Below are positions 1 through 12,864 of a stretch of 64,000 bases of DNA, piece by piece. This DNA comes from Straminergon stramineum (lineage: Eukaryota > Streptophyta > Bryopsida > Hypnales > Calliergonaceae). The position numbers and the translations under genes are program-made. The notes beneath the pieces are model-generated. The model was not told the origin of the DNA, made no database searches, and was given only the letters and a program-made list of their open reading frames with translations. How positions within the stretch are numbered: the first letter of the stretch is position 1; the number at the start of each line of letters is the position of its first letter. Location: assembly GCA_963920665.1 (NCBI GenBank), contig OY987265.1, positions 25,921,001 through 25,985,000 on the forward strand. Reading direction: 5' to 3'.

Positions 1-1800
1 ATCAAGCAAGATGGATCTCATATTGTTCCACCATTGAAAAAATCCCAAAGTGGTGCCCAATGCACTTTAACTTTTGATTTTTATTGGCTCTAAATTAGAG
101 GGAGGAGGCTTGCAATGAAATGATAAAAGCTAGGTGTGAAGAAGTTTGGCCCTAAAAAGTTGGCCACTTTTGATTATGGAGTTGAACTTCAAAAGTTTTC
201 ACTCTATATGCTTTATTTATGTAATGTATATGAAAGAATTTTTTCCAAAGATGAAAGCATATGTCTTCTATAGGTCATAATTTTTTTTTAAAAATTATAC
301 AAGTTTAGAATTATTGTTAATTTTTGAAGAAAAAGTGATGAAAATTCATATTAAATAGAAAATGAGCTTTAAAAATCTGAAAATTATAGCGTAGATGTAT
401 GCTATGATTTAGAATATAAAATTATAAATTCAAATGATTTGTCATTATATATTTAAAAACATGATCACAGCCACCAACTTGAATTTAAATTAAAGATTTA
501 ATTTAAAGATTTTTTCAAAGTTTTCAAGCAAAGTAGAAACTAGACTTGGAAAGCTTTATTTTGTTGGTTTCACTTAAAAGAAAAATGAGTCATTTGAGAA
601 GTTAAAATCAAATTTTAACCTTCGAAGGTCTTGAAAGCTCAATTTTGAACACAACACAATCTTTTTGTATATTTGATATAGAAGGTGTATGAATTGAGAT
701 ATATACTAATGACAAAAGTTTGTATTTATACTAATCCAGATCAAATGACATAAGCACTCCCAATTTGGATTATTATTGCACCCCACACATATCTTAAAAG
801 CTAAAAAATGATCACATATTCTAATTGTGTAGTGTCGTATTTGATTATGATAAGGGTTAGATTTTAAAGCGACATTCACATAAAAGATGCTAGTTGTTGA
901 GTTACCAATCCATTGGTGTATGTCTTACTATATTTTAGTACATAATTTGCATTCTAAGAGTCAAATATAATATTGTATATATAGTTTTTCATATACCCTT
1001 ATCTGAAGAGTCCAATAGGAATGATAACTAAGGTGGATCTAGAACTTTTGGAACAAAGAAATAGTGGCCTAACAAAGGTTCTACACTTAAAAATCTTCAC
1101 TTTAGCAATTTTTTCATTTCTTCCTATCTCTATAAGAATCGATTAAGAGCCTTGCATAAAAACGATGAAGCAAGTCACCGAAAAATCATTAAGCAACCAT
1201 ACTAGTCACATTGCTAAAGAATAGATAAAATTTTCTTTTTCAATATACTTGAATGCATTTCATCCTTAACTATTATAGCGATTGATTGAAATCCTCTGTA
1301 ATGCACTTAGTGAATGTTAGGATTCTTAAGGATTAAGGGTTTACTGCAATGAACTAAAATGCTACAATATACTACATTGAAAATTTTAAAAATTGAACAA
1401 CAAACTATAAAAACTAAAACTAAAACTAAAACTACACTAATGGTATGACTTCAACTTGACTAAAAAATAAGCCTATTCTATTAATAAAGCTTTAAAAAAC
1501 ATTGGATGCAACATGAAAGCAACTACACCTAATTTTGATCCCTTTCTAAAGCTAACCCCTATATATTCTTGCCAAAAATGTACTCCTACTATTAATGAGA
1601 ATCTTGGACCAATTTTAGAAACACTTATTTTTAGCACTTTGAAAATTCATACTTTACTTATCTAGTGTCCATAAGAAGAAAATCTAGAATACTCTTTTGA
1701 CTTCCAACCAAAAATTAGGCAATTTAATAATAGGAACAATGCTAAATTGCTTATTTGGAAGCATTTAGGTGTAGTTACCTTATGTGGTACAAAAGATTAC
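1..1800. other. AT-rich intergenic DNA without a recognisable gene
   Basis: This stretch is strongly AT-rich, with no reading frame over about 60 codons and no recognised protein motif. A short simple repeat of the six-base unit ACTAAA lies near 1411-1434. Composition rises in GC after about 1820, where the 5' leader of the acetyltransferase gene probably begins. I see nothing else I can name. Confidence 0.6.
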
Positions 1801-2401
1801 ATTTGTCAAAGTGACGCAAAACGTCCTGGCCGGCGTGTTCCAGGGTTTAGGGTTTCACCGTGAACAGTGAACTCTCCGATCGTAGAATTGCTTGATCAGC
1901 ACATTTGTTTCGTGTTTCTACATCAGGAATCGACGAATATCCACAATCACATCTCAAATCAGCTTGCGAGCGATCGATTCCGCTAAAGTCACAGCATTGT
2001 CAACCTAAAGTCGTAAGAAGGGAACATCGAAAGGTGGGGAGTACGCCTTTTACGGATAAGAGATCAGCAAGTTGACCACATGCAACGGAGTAACCCTACT
2101 AGCAGCTACTAATCACTTCAATCAATCAATCATTCACCGTGCCTTTGATTTTCCCTAATGCAGAGTTTGGCCCTTGTCAATTCGCTTTTGTATATGATGC
2201 GAATTTCGTGAGTTTATATCCCGAATTGCGTGTGAAGTGATCAGAAGGAGCCAGCATTGTGTGCTTGTGATAAATTGGAAATTGTGGGTGCGAGATTGAT
2301 TTTGGGTAATAGGGTTAAGTGCCATATCGATGTCGCCAGAAATTTGTGGATGGTGAGGTGACGATTGGTTTCATTAAAGTTTTGACGTCCGCGGTGGTGC
2401 A

Positions 2402-4672
2402 ATGGCGATTCCCAGCTTGTTGTCCACCACCCCCCCTGTGGGATTGGTTGTCGTTTCTGCTCGGACGAGTAAACTAGGGTTTGTGAAGCCTGTTACTGTC
2501 CGGAGAATCCCCCCGGTGCGAATAGGCGTGAGGATCGTAGCTTGCGCGGCGCCTTGCGAGGTTTCTGTTGAGAAAGTAGGGGTTGATGGAATTGGTTTTG
2601 AGACGAGCGTCCTGCAATGCGTGAGGGAGGGATTGGTGTTCCATGAAGGACGGTCGCCGGATGTCATTCGAGCCGCGGCCTATTTGCGTGCGCTCTCGTT
2701 CTATACGTACCCCGAAGGACGCACGGAAGAAGCCCTCAAGGTAATGAAATTCGGGTTGTCTAGAATTTGTGGTTGCCTAGTGGTACTCGGAGGTAGGTTT
2801 TGGGATTTTGGCCTGATTTTTGGTTGGTGTGACTTGTGAATTTGCGTAGTTGCATCGCAAGATGAAGACTGACGACGAGTTCTCGGCGCTCACATCTAAA
2901 GTGGCTGGACTGGAGCAAGGCTATAAGCGCATTGTGTGCACTCTGGCGCTGTATCCCCTCGACTGCCTTGATGATCAATCGATCGTGGATCTCCATCCTG
3001 CATTGAAGGTGCGATTACCTCCCTGCCGCAAATTCCTGCATGGATTGATTGTCCTTGTTTCGTTGGAATGCTTGGAATTGCAAAGTAAGGTAGATGATCT
3101 ACTAAAACCGTGAGGAACCTGATCCCGTCTCCTATTGCTGACCCTTGTTACCAACAGCAACTCGTCTCTTCGAGTCAACACTTGGTTGACCTGCAATTAG
3201 CAAGTGACTTGGCTAAATTTCTATTTCGCTGATCTTTTTTTTGAATTATGGTTGTGTACTGTACCTTCAATAGTGGTTTACAACCTCGTACTTTGGTAGA
3301 TCGCATATGAATTCCTCATACACTGAGTGAGAAACATTTGATCGCAAGAGAGTTTGGCTCTTGTTGTACCGAAATTGATCACTGCATTGAGATCTTTTGA
3401 GTGATCTCCGAACAAAAGCATACTCGTACATATTGGTTTCAATTCATAGAAGTGAGGGAAAGAGAATCCTCTACCCGGGGTTTCGTGTGCTCGCGGGGTG
3501 GGCTAAGAGTGAGTGCTCACTGAGCAGGTGACGTTTGGAAATGGCGAGGAGCACGTGCTGGTAGGATCTCTTGATTTGAATCAAGGGAAAGTTCTGCCTG
3601 GGGAAATCGTGGGGAATAAACCCGAGGTGAGCTCCGATTTTTGTTGACCACCTGATTGCAGAGTATCAGAATTTTCGAAAAAGATGTCAGATGAGGTCAT
3701 TGCACTGTTTTTCGGTTTGTGATAGAAGTCCTGTCTTTGTCAAGGTCAACAGGTGCAACATGCCATAGAGAAGCTTACAACAATACGTGGTTGTTGCTAA
3801 TTTGTACTATAAAAGACTTGGAGGAGGGACCCCAGCATACTATAGCGCTTCTTCCTCCTGGCCAGATGCTCTGAAAACTTCCGCAGTTGAAGATGTCTGA
3901 TTCTAGCTTCAAGGTGCTCCTTGAAGACCTTCATAAAGCTCTAACCCTATCGAGTGGAGCAAGTAGGGTTTTGGATAAAGCTTGAATGCCTGCTAGGCTG
4001 TGTAGGCTTTCCGACTTAGGGTTTGATAAAAGGGTCTCCTAGGAGTTGATCTCATTGACCTTTGATTCTTAGAAGTACAGTAGGGTCCTCTGTACTTTGT
4101 ACTGAACTTCGTCACCTTCGGTACCTTTTGTCGGAGGGGAATACCGAGCACCGACGTATTAGAACCCAAACTTAGCCTACTGTGGAGATCCAGGCTTCTC
4201 ATAAACAACGTGGGCAATCGCAATGCAGGGTCTCAATGCAGATCGTGGAAGAGGCTACCTCTCAAATGTATGCGTGGCGCCTCTGATGCGCCAGCGGGGC
4301 ATCGGTGTGGCTCTCCTACAGCAAGCTCAAAAGATTGCTCAGCTATGGGGTATGCTTGACCACGATTTCCCACTTTGCTCCTGTGATTTGCGCTCTTTTT
4401 AACGGATATTTTTATCCTTGACTAAGGGATACTTGTTTTTCAACTTTTCTCTCCATGGTGACAGATCATGGGCCCACTGCTTGATCTAACCAAGTCCTTT
4501 CTGGGTAAATGTTTCAGGAATTACCAGTTTGTACGTCCATGTCGTGGCCACAAATGATGCTGCCGTCAAGCTCTACAACAAGAGTGGGTTTTTCCTTGAG
4601 AAGGAGGAGAGTGCTTCAGAGGCAAGGCGGCAAGCTCGTCCACGCCGCTCGTTGTTGCACAAATTTATTTGA
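2402..4672 (+). CDS. GNAT-family N-acetyltransferase, probably plastid-targeted
   Basis: Five exons join in phase: 2402-2740, 2850-3008, 3528-3626, 4229-4349 and 4518-4672, giving 290 residues; every intron is GT-AG. The acetyl-CoA binding motif A is visible as RQRGIG at residues 220-225 after the strand YLSNVCVAPLM. Motif B is NDAAVKLYNKSGF at about 252-264. The first 60 residues are rich in Ser, Thr, Val and Arg and poor in acidic residues, which suggests a chloroplast transit peptide. Plant GNATs of this form acetylate lysines and N-termini of plastid proteins; the substrate here is unknown. The N-terminal half (exons 1-3) with the LNQGKVLPGEIVG stretch fits the plant plastid subgroup. The start is the first ATG of the open frame. 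AATAAATAAATA near 5102 could serve as a poly(A) signal. Family assignment is firm; subgroup and targeting are inferred. Confidence 0.88.
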
Positions 4673-5735
4673 GCTCTTCCTACTTTGGAGCTGAAGCATT
4701 ATTTCTTTTTTTTCCTTCTTTCTTTTTTCAGAGAGTGCGCTTAGCATTTTTCACTTGTAACATTAGCAGTTTTGTTATTCCAGGATTGTACATTATGGTC
4801 TTTCAGAATCTCTGATTACTAGAGCGTACAACTGCAGGTTTGAAAACTGAAAACCTTGTTGATTCCTCCAGTATCAAGTAGATTCTAAATGGTAAAAGCT
4901 ATGTGTAGATTATATGTCGGATTCAAATGTAGGTGGTGTTTCGACTCTGGAATGCGCAGCCGCTTGCCAAAGTGCTCATATGAGCTGGCAGCATTTTCTC
5001 ACTCCTACGCGCTTTTGCTAAATTTTGTATGTGAACGAGTGTAGCAACAGGTTTCAGGAGATTACGATCATCTCTTATGTAGTCGTACAAATTTTCATCC
5101 AAATAAATAAATATTTCATCTTTACAATGATGATCAACAGTTCTTGCGGTATGCCGCTACCTGATTGAGATACTGAATCTTTTACACCGGTAGCCTTTCA
5201 GTCCATCTTGTTCAAGCAATATCTATGTCTACATTTGCCTCCAAAGAATTTGAACTCCGAAGATTGAACCAAAATAAGAGACAAGCTGCCTCTTCAAATC
5301 AGGTCACTTCTGGGCTTTGCAAATATCAATTAACCTCATACTTGCTTGCAGCATGCGGTGAAGTATGGTAGAAACTTTCCGTCACTTGACCTCAATCCAT
5401 CATTAAGAAAATAGCAGCTATGCTATGGAGAGGAGTTGTTTTAATAGCGCTGGCTCGCTTTTCGAGGAAGGTCCTACTCGAACTTCCTCACATGTAGCTT
5501 TTGTCTATGCAAAGCTTCCTCCTCTTCAATCCGGAGCCAGTAAATGAGGATCTAACAAAAAGAAAAATACATTGTTATACTGATCCTTTGCTTCTAAGGA
5601 ACCACCACCAATGAGAACCCAATATTAAGTTTTAGCCTAAAGTTCAATTGAATATGAAAATAGCTCCTACTGCAATCTTCAAGTTGCCTGAGGGTTACAG
5701 GATTTCCTACCTGAACCCAAAAGCCAAGCAGCTGG
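4673..5735. other. Convergent intergenic region between the GNAT and BIR-like genes
   Basis: Two genes converge here, so the stretch should hold both 3' untranslated regions. Composition stays near genic values. No coding frame or RNA gene was recognised. Confidence 0.5.
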
Positions 5736-8700
5736 TCACTCGTCGAATTGAACTTGGACAAGAATAGTTTCATGAACATCGACATGCGTTTCATCCTCAC
5801 ACAATGTGGGCAAATCATCATACGGCGAAGTGTAATTATACTTCTGCCCAATGGCCCTGAGCAGCTGATACACTTCGAACATGTTCGGACGCTCCTTGGG
5901 CTCGGTCGATACACACGACACGGCCACTTTGAGAATCTGAAGAATCTCATCATCGACCGCGCTGTCCGTGGCGCTGTCGGTGGGGCGGTCGGTGGGGCGG
6001 TCTTTCAACGATGGATCCACCGCCTGCGCGGCCTGCGACAAGCCCGTCACGTATTGCACCAGGTTCCCTCGAAAGTCCTGGCTGCCGACAAGGGGTGTGA
6101 CGTCTGTGGCTTTCTGGCCCGTCACGAGCTCCAAGAGCACCACGCCGAAGCTGTAGACGTCGGCTTTCATGGTGGCCTGGAAGGTGTGCGTGATCTCCGG
6201 CGCCACGTACCCAACGTCGCCATAATCGCCATTGAAAAACGTGCTCACCTGTGCTCAGAGACGCCCGTTCCATCCGTCATTTAGTTTGTTAGATTGTTGG
6301 ATCTCTTGTGACACAATTAAATGAACAATTTGTTATTTAGATTTTTTTCAACAAAACTGGATCATTTAGTTATGCCACATTCAACTACTTCTGGACTTTT
6401 GAAAGTCCAGAATTAATAATGGTCATCGGGAGAAAAAAAATAGTCATCAAGGGATAATCCAAAACATCTGAAGATCAATATAAAATATCCAGAGATCTAC
6501 ACAAACATCGGGAGATCTATATAAACATTCGGAGATCTCCCAATGATATTATTTAGAGATTTTTTGATGTTTAGTCCAAAATTCACTGAATAGTCCAAAA
6601 GTAGTTGAATGTGGCATAGTTATTTTGGTAATGTGAAAGTAAGATCTTCTTTTGAGAAATAACATTAAGAACCACATTACGTGAAAGTATTTCTTGTATT
6701 TTGTTCAATCATTCTCAAAACGAGGTCTTACTCGATCAGGAAAATCAACAGCAACCCAAGATCTTCACAATCAAGACATCCAAATCTACATTTTTTTAAT
6801 GAATTAGAATGGGGAGAAGTCCAAATAATGGGGTAGAGCATTGTAAGTTTTGAATAGCAATAGTTGCCATTGTTCTTAATTTGTTTTTAGATTGTTCATT
6901 TGCTCATGTAGCTTGTGTAGTACTATGGTAGGAGGTCCATAAAGTGCCTCTTTAAGAGCTGGAAATTAATTTGGGGAGGTTAGATTTCTTGAAATATTTT
7001 TCCAATAAGTTTTCCTTGAATGGCAAATGAATTGGCATCTATCTCAAGTTGTTTCATATTTTATGTAACTTCTTCCAATTAATTATGAACTTTTGAAGTT
7101 GAAACACACTAGTCACTACAAGTGTCCACCTGTTGAATTGTACACTATTTGAACATTATTGAAGTGATGAAAAAGAAATATGTAAAAACAATGTACAATG
7201 CATTTCAAAAGGTGGACACTTCCAGAGCCGGAGCGCTTCATGGACTTCCTACCTTGGGGATTGTTCTTTTCTCTTTTTATCAATCATAAGGGAGAATTTG
7301 AGTCAAATCCACCAATATCTGTAATACCGGTATTCTTTTATTTATCGTTTTTTCATTGATATTATAATTTAATTATTACGTTGTATTCTTTTACTTGCAC
7401 TGAAACATTTCTTTAATATTCTCAACTATTGCTTGACAATTTACCTAACAATTTGATTTCATATCAACATTTTAAGGAAATAAACTTGCCCATTTGTAGC
7501 CTAATCTCAGTCACCTGGTTTGATGGAGAAACAAAACCCTCACCAGTCACCACTCACCACTGGCAGGGAGTCCAGAGAGTAAATGCCATGGCTTAGTCAG
7601 TCTGTTACTTCTGCCTACAACTGACTGCAATGGACTGCAAGTCTGCAACTGACTGCGCGCGGCTGTTACCATATGGGTGGGGGAAAAAAATCAGAAGAAA
7701 CTTTTTGATTGAAAATTCAAGACGAGAGCTTACATGCGTGTCATGCGGATTGGTGAGCCTCGCGAGTCCGAAGTCGGTGATGCGCGGCTCGTTGTCGTCC
7801 TCGAGTAGGATGGCCTTGGCGCTCACGTTCCTGTGCAATACACGCGGATTGCAGCTATGGTGCAGAAACGCCAAACCCCTCGCAGCCCCCGTCGCAACTT
7901 TCACGCGATCTGCCCACGGCAGCTTCTCAAACCCACAATGCAAGCGCTCCCACAGCGACCCCGCGGGCATGTGCTGATACACGAGCAATCGCTCGCCCGC
8001 GGCCACGCAATACCCAAGCAAAGGCACAAGATTTCGATGCTTGAGGTTTCCAAGCGCTTCCATCTCGGTACGAAAAGCTTTATCGTTATGCGAGCTTACA
8101 CGCAACCGCCTGATCGCCACCGAGGACCCATCGTTAAATGTTGCCATGTACAACGTTCCAGTTAAGTTTGTGGAAATCACATTCTCGCTGCTGAAGTTGC
8201 TCGTCCCTTGCATGAGCTCCTTGAAGCCGATCGTCGAGGTTGGGTTGTCGAACATGGCCACGGTGATGGTGCTCGGGTCGCGAATCCGTTTTAGCCATTT
8301 CGTGTCCTTCGTGAAGGAAATCTTCTCTCGCGATGGCTTTTGTCGTCTCGCGAAAGTGGATTGAACTATCTTCGCTTTCGACCGCGAGCGACGGAGGTAC
8401 CACCAAAACCCTAACGCGAGTAAGGTGAGAAACGCCACCACACCACCGACGATGCCGCCCACGATGGCCCCTGTTTTGGAGATGCCCTTCGTGGGTAATT
8501 TGCGACAAGGGCTGGGGAGGGGCGCACCGCAGAGGTAGAGATTTCCTTCGAAGGATGAAGCATTGAACTTCGGTATATTTGTTCCAGGAAGGGACACGGC
8601 GAACGCACTTGGAATGACGCCTGAAAGCTGGTTGTTCGACAAGTCCAGGCTAGAGAGACGAGGCGCTTCAGCCAGGTGCGCTGGAATCTCCCCCGAAAAG

Positions 8701-9167
8701 CTATTGTCATTCAACAAGAGATCGTTTAGGTACTTGCAGTCCCCGAGACTGACAGGGATTAAGCCGTTGAAGCTGTTGTGGTGGAGCGTGAGGGTGACCA
8801 AGTTGGGGAAGTCGACGCTCATGTTCACGGGAATCGGACCTGTGAAGGAATTGTAAGACAAATCGATAGTCTGCAGGCCGGTGCACTTGGCGAGCGCCGT
8901 GGGCCACGGGCTGGAGAGACCGAAACGGGACAACAGCAAGCGGTAGATGGGAAGCTCCTGGTTGCCAAAACACTGCACGCCTTCCCAGAAACAAACATTC
9001 GCCACGTTGCTTTCCTTCCAGGTTGCTAAATTGTTGCCAGGGTCCATCACGGAGCGCTTGAAATCGAGCAAACATTGCACGTCCGCGGGGATCGATTGAG
9101 ACGACGCACGCGGAGCAACCACGGCGAAGGCAAGCAACGCCAGAATTGTTAAATTCCTGTACGCCAT
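5736..9167 (-). CDS. BIR-like LRR receptor pseudokinase
   Basis: Two exons, 9167-7734 and 6248-5736, are split by a 1485-bp GT-AG intron just after the DFG region, giving 648 residues. In order: signal peptide (about 1-24, MAYRNLTILALLAFAV...), LRR N-terminal cap with the CFWEGVQC motif, four to five LRRs, a single transmembrane helix followed by basic residues, and a kinase-like domain. The juxtamembrane and kinase stretch (FKELMQGTSNFSSENVI, LVPLLGYCV, GYVAPE) resembles BAK1-interacting receptor-like kinases, which regulate SERK co-receptors at the plasma membrane. Catalytic residues are altered: there is no Gly-rich loop, the VAIK lysine is Arg (VAIRR, about residue 353) and HRD is HRN (Asn about 447). 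DFG (about 465) is retained. ATGs at 9236 and 9233 lie in the same frame, but starting at 9167 places the signal peptide at the N-terminus. The intron carries a small transposon. Confidence 0.85.
6373..6616. mobile_element. MITE-like element inside the BIR-like gene intron
   Basis: A 27-bp terminal inverted repeat with one mismatch bounds this 244-bp element: it starts at 6371 with TATGCCACATTCAACTACTT and is mirrored at 6592-6618. TA dinucleotides at both outer edges fit a Tc1/mariner-type target duplication. The inside holds three to four imperfect copies of a ~24-bp unit containing GGAGATCTATATAAACAT. There is no coding capacity. It lies wholly within the intron, so it should be spliced out of the receptor transcript. 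Confidence 0.75.
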
Positions 9168-9252
9168 TGGTATCCCCCTCTTCCGCAACCCAAGAGTAGT
9201 TTTACCGAACCTTGGGCACCACTGCAAAGACATCATTTATTCAAGCTGCGAA

Positions 9253-9720
9253 CTCTGTCAATAATTCCTTCAGCCAAAAATAAGGTGATGTCCAAGTCTC
9301 TCAACTCTGTCAGGAATTCCTTTTGCCAAGCACAGTGTGAAGTCTACGGTGTCTCTCAACTCTTGCAAGAATCCCTTCAACCAAACCTAGTGTGTGAAGT
9401 CCAAGTCTCTCAAGTCCGTCCAGAATTCGTTCAGGCAATCAAAATGTGATCGAAGTCCAAGTCTCTCGACTCTGTATCAAACATAATGTGACCGTAGTCC
9501 AAGCCTCTCCAGTCGACCAGAATTTCTTCAACCAAACGTAACTTAAACCCATGTCTCTCAGCTCTGTCCAGAACTCCTTGAACCAAACATGATTTGAAGT
9601 CCAAGTCTCAATTCCGTCCAGAATTTTTTCAGCCAAACAGAATGTAAGAACCCAAGTCTCTCAACTCTGTCCAGAGTTTCTTCAGCCAAACATATTGTGA
9701 AGTCCAAGCTTTGAGTCAAC
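9253..9720. repeat. Degenerate ~52-bp minisatellite upstream of the BIR-like gene
   Basis: About nine head-to-tail copies of a 42-56 bp unit are visible. A typical unit reads CTCTGTCCAGAATTCCTTCA, then GCCAAACATAATGTGAAGTC, then CAAGTCTCTCAA. One copy near 9470 is shortened. The array begins 16 bp beyond the upstream in-frame ATG at 9236, so it occupies the proximal promoter or 5' leader of the receptor gene. Short frames read across it (for example repeated WTSNHVWFKEFW) are products of the repeat, not genes. Confidence 0.85.
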
Positions 9721-9739
9721 CATGATACTCTCATATTCA

Positions 9740-12700
9740 GCTGATCAAAGAGCAGATGCAACTTCGAATCAAAACTGCAAATCACAGATTTCGACTCTCA
9801 AGGAAATGATTTGGCCTGAATTACGTCCCGACTCTCCAAAGGTGTCGACTCCATTTTCCATCCCTCCTCCACCCTCTTTTTCAATAGAGACAACAGCCTC
9901 ACATACTCTTCGATTAGAAACGACCCCAATCATGCTCGTTGCAATGTGAAAGAAACAAACACAAATGCACCGGCAGGAGAAATTAGAACGAATTCATGGA
10001 TTGCTGGAACGGGTACTGAATTTGTGGGGAAACAGTGTGGGAATCTGCATGGCTTGTGCAAAGCGCGCCGAGAAACAGTGAGAATATTAAGATACAGAAA
10101 GTGACTGTGTTGCGGCACAACAGAGATCAGTTGTGGGCGTACGTTAGGCGCCGAGCGGGCGACGCCTGGTTCGCGGAGACATCCGGGAATCTGAGCTGGA
10201 CGGAGCCTCGGCGTCACTAATGTGTTTGACTCCGGATCACCCCCAGGGGCATCTCGTTGACCGAACACCACCTGCACAGTGCTTGCCTTGCTGGTGAAAG
10301 CCAATGAAGGCTAGTAGGAAGCGAAAGCCCCCTTCAATTAAAAGGAACAAACAGGAATTACAAAAAGATGAGAGGCACTTTGAAGTCTCAAATCCCATCC
10401 CCAGTGGAGCAGAACAACGGAGCCCATTCCGTGTTGAAGGTATCTTCTAAACTAGTCAAGGTTTCTTTTTCTTTAATAACAACATGAATATGTTTCCAAA
10501 TAGCCATTCCTGCATGAAGAGTAGAAGTCCAAGTAGATCCTGAGACTAACAAGTGCTTGCCTTGCATCGGACTTTTTATTTCATTTCTTGGTTCTTTGCA
10601 TCGACTGAAAGCTACGCTCTGGATAATTGACCAGCTCCTGCACTTGAGAAAACGACCCAATGCTACATGGATTGAGCCATTCGTACTGTAGTGGCTTGTT
10701 TCAATTATTGTGGGCCGCACTAGGTAATGCGAGAGGAAAGCTTTATTATGAGAATTTATCTGTTGAGCCAAGGTAGTGATGATTGGTGAAGGTTATTTCT
10801 CTTACTGAGAGTCTGCTTTCACATTACCACACACAACCTCAGTTGCTGAACGCTTGGACCATGCTTGATCAATTCAAGGATTTAAGGATAAGGGTTTCAT
10901 ATTACTAAAGCAACCCCATGCTATGGAAAAGAACATGCCTCACCTCATCCAAGTGAACGAGTGATTGTTATCTGTCCTTAATCCTAGAAGGACACGGAGA
11001 CCAAAAGTGGCCAATAAATAATTCTCAAGTGTTTTGTAAAATTGAAGAATGCAGAATATTGAAGACATGAGGAATATTACATTATTCTGGGTTGAGTAAC
11101 TTCGTGTTTAATATTGTTCTTCCATGGTCACATGGGCACTACTAAAATTATGGATTTCGTACTGCATTAAGCTATCTGCATTAGAGTTCTGACGCTCATT
11201 TGAAATTAGGCTGTTTTTTGCATCCGAGAGATACGAGTGAGGTACCTAGACTTCATTTTAAGAATAAGACATCTCAAAGTGATTCGGTCCCATACACCTC
11301 TGGTTTGCTGTTTCTGCGGGAATGACAAGGGATAGAAAATCAGATGAATTGTTGACTACGATTTGCCGGAATAGGAAGCTCACAGGCACAGGTCTGGCAT
11401 TTGGGCACGTGAATTTTTCCTCAAAACAGTAACTTTCGTGTGCACCTTTATTAGGGCAAGCGTATGGGTACAGTGGGATTCTCGGAATCTTGACACCTGA
11501 AATAACCTATTCGCTTAGAAGGGCGAAATTATTGATCAGTTACAAAGGTGCCAGTTAAATTTGTTGAACGACTTCTTCCTTATGGGGGTGAAAGCTATAC
11601 TCAGTTAGGCCATCGACTGTTCTGGTTTATTTCGGAGGATGCCGCAAGGATCAATCAATTATACATTTTCGTTGAGAATTGGAAGCTGGATGAGTTGTGA
11701 AAATCGTTTCAAGTGCCTGCTTACAATCAGAGAACTCAGAAAAAGATGTTTTCCAAAGTTCTCAAATTCTAGCAATTCGTGTTCAGCAGGTACACTACAA
11801 AGTACGTTCCGGTTAGTTGTCACTAGCTGGAAGATAAAGAAAGCAAATCATAGCAAACAGAGACTTCGGTAACTTGGTTCGACTATTTTCTCAGTTTTAT
11901 TTTTAGATCGGAACACAAGAATTGTGCAATTGAAGTAACGTAATGAGCATCCCCCTGGCGCCAGATTGAAGGACAACCAGGAAGTGATTAAGAAATATAT
12001 GTACCAAGGAACGGCTTTTAACTCCAAGACAAAAATGATAAACCTGCCAGAGGGGAAGAGTCTTCGGTAATAGTCCGCATAACATATCTCTAAACTAGGT
12101 CATGGGTTACAGTCAGAAGCTTTTGATAGTTGCGTCATTCTCTCGGGTGGCAACCAAAATATTCGTAGACGCAAGTTGGGAACCTGTCTAATTCCCTCCA
12201 TATATCCTGAATTTGTACGATGTCTGAGTAGTAGTAGTGCTAAGAAGTGTGGATGTCCAGACCTGGCGGTGCGCTTTACAGGGATACTCTTCTTCTGGAA
12301 ACAACTGACTGCTTGGGTTGGTTTATGACGTGGCAGTCGCGCAGGTGCACTTTCAGCGACTCCGATTGGAATGTCCTCCCGCATCGACTGCATCCACACT
12401 TACCACACCCTCAACAATTTAGGACCCCTAGCAACAAAGTCAATTTAAAGGGGTATTCCAAAACGAGAATTCCCTTGAAGCTGATACGAACTTCACAGGT
12501 ATTTGTGTATCAGGGTATGCACCCGCCATTCAAATCGATAATTCCGAGTTTGAGGCACTTACAGGCACTCATGAAGAACTAAATCCATATGGGGATGACT
12601 GTGGACAACTGCCTCTTGTGGCACAACCTCCCAATGATGCTCCTTGAGACCTGGCGGACCTGGTCTGCAATGCACATGGTTTACGTACGTTTTGAGACCA

Positions 12701-12860
12701 AGTACTGTATGGGATATAAGAGGACGATCTCATATATTAAGTATCGACGCCGGAGTGCTAGACTGGACAGTTGCTAAGGGTTCTTAAGTTTCTTAATGAA
12801 TCAGAACTGGTTTTACGAAGCTCTGAAATTTCACATACTCGCAGAAGTTACGGAGGAGCA
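9740..12860. other. Gene-poor region of genic composition, not recognised
   Basis: GC content is nearer that of exons than of the deserts, but no gene model could be built. The longest frames are 124 codons at 9930-10304 (-) and 127 codons at 10388-10771 (-). The second, with KHLLVSGSTWTSTLHAG and LEDTFNTEW, looks protein-like but has no family I recognise and no flanking splice-compatible exons. It could be a gene relic, an unspliced non-coding transcript, or promoter and 3' flank of the neighbours. Confidence 0.4.
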
Positions 12861-12864
12861 AAAG

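Noticed and set aside
5748..6284. 178-codon plus-strand frame opposite the receptor kinase exon
   Set aside because: Shadow of the kinase exon; the minus strand carries the clear GYVAPE and [13 protein letters not shown] motifs.
9168..9236. Upstream in-frame ATG for the BIR-like gene
   Set aside because: It would add 23 basic residues before an otherwise proper signal peptide; the start at 9,167 is preferred.
9439..9785. Minus-strand frames with repeated WTSNHVWFKEFW-like words
   Set aside because: They are translations of the ~52-bp minisatellite; the same words appear in more than one frame and there is no other coding evidence.
10388..10771. 127-codon minus-strand frame as a gene
   Set aside because: Protein-like in part, but no domain is recognised and no neighbouring exons fit; left as unassigned sequence.
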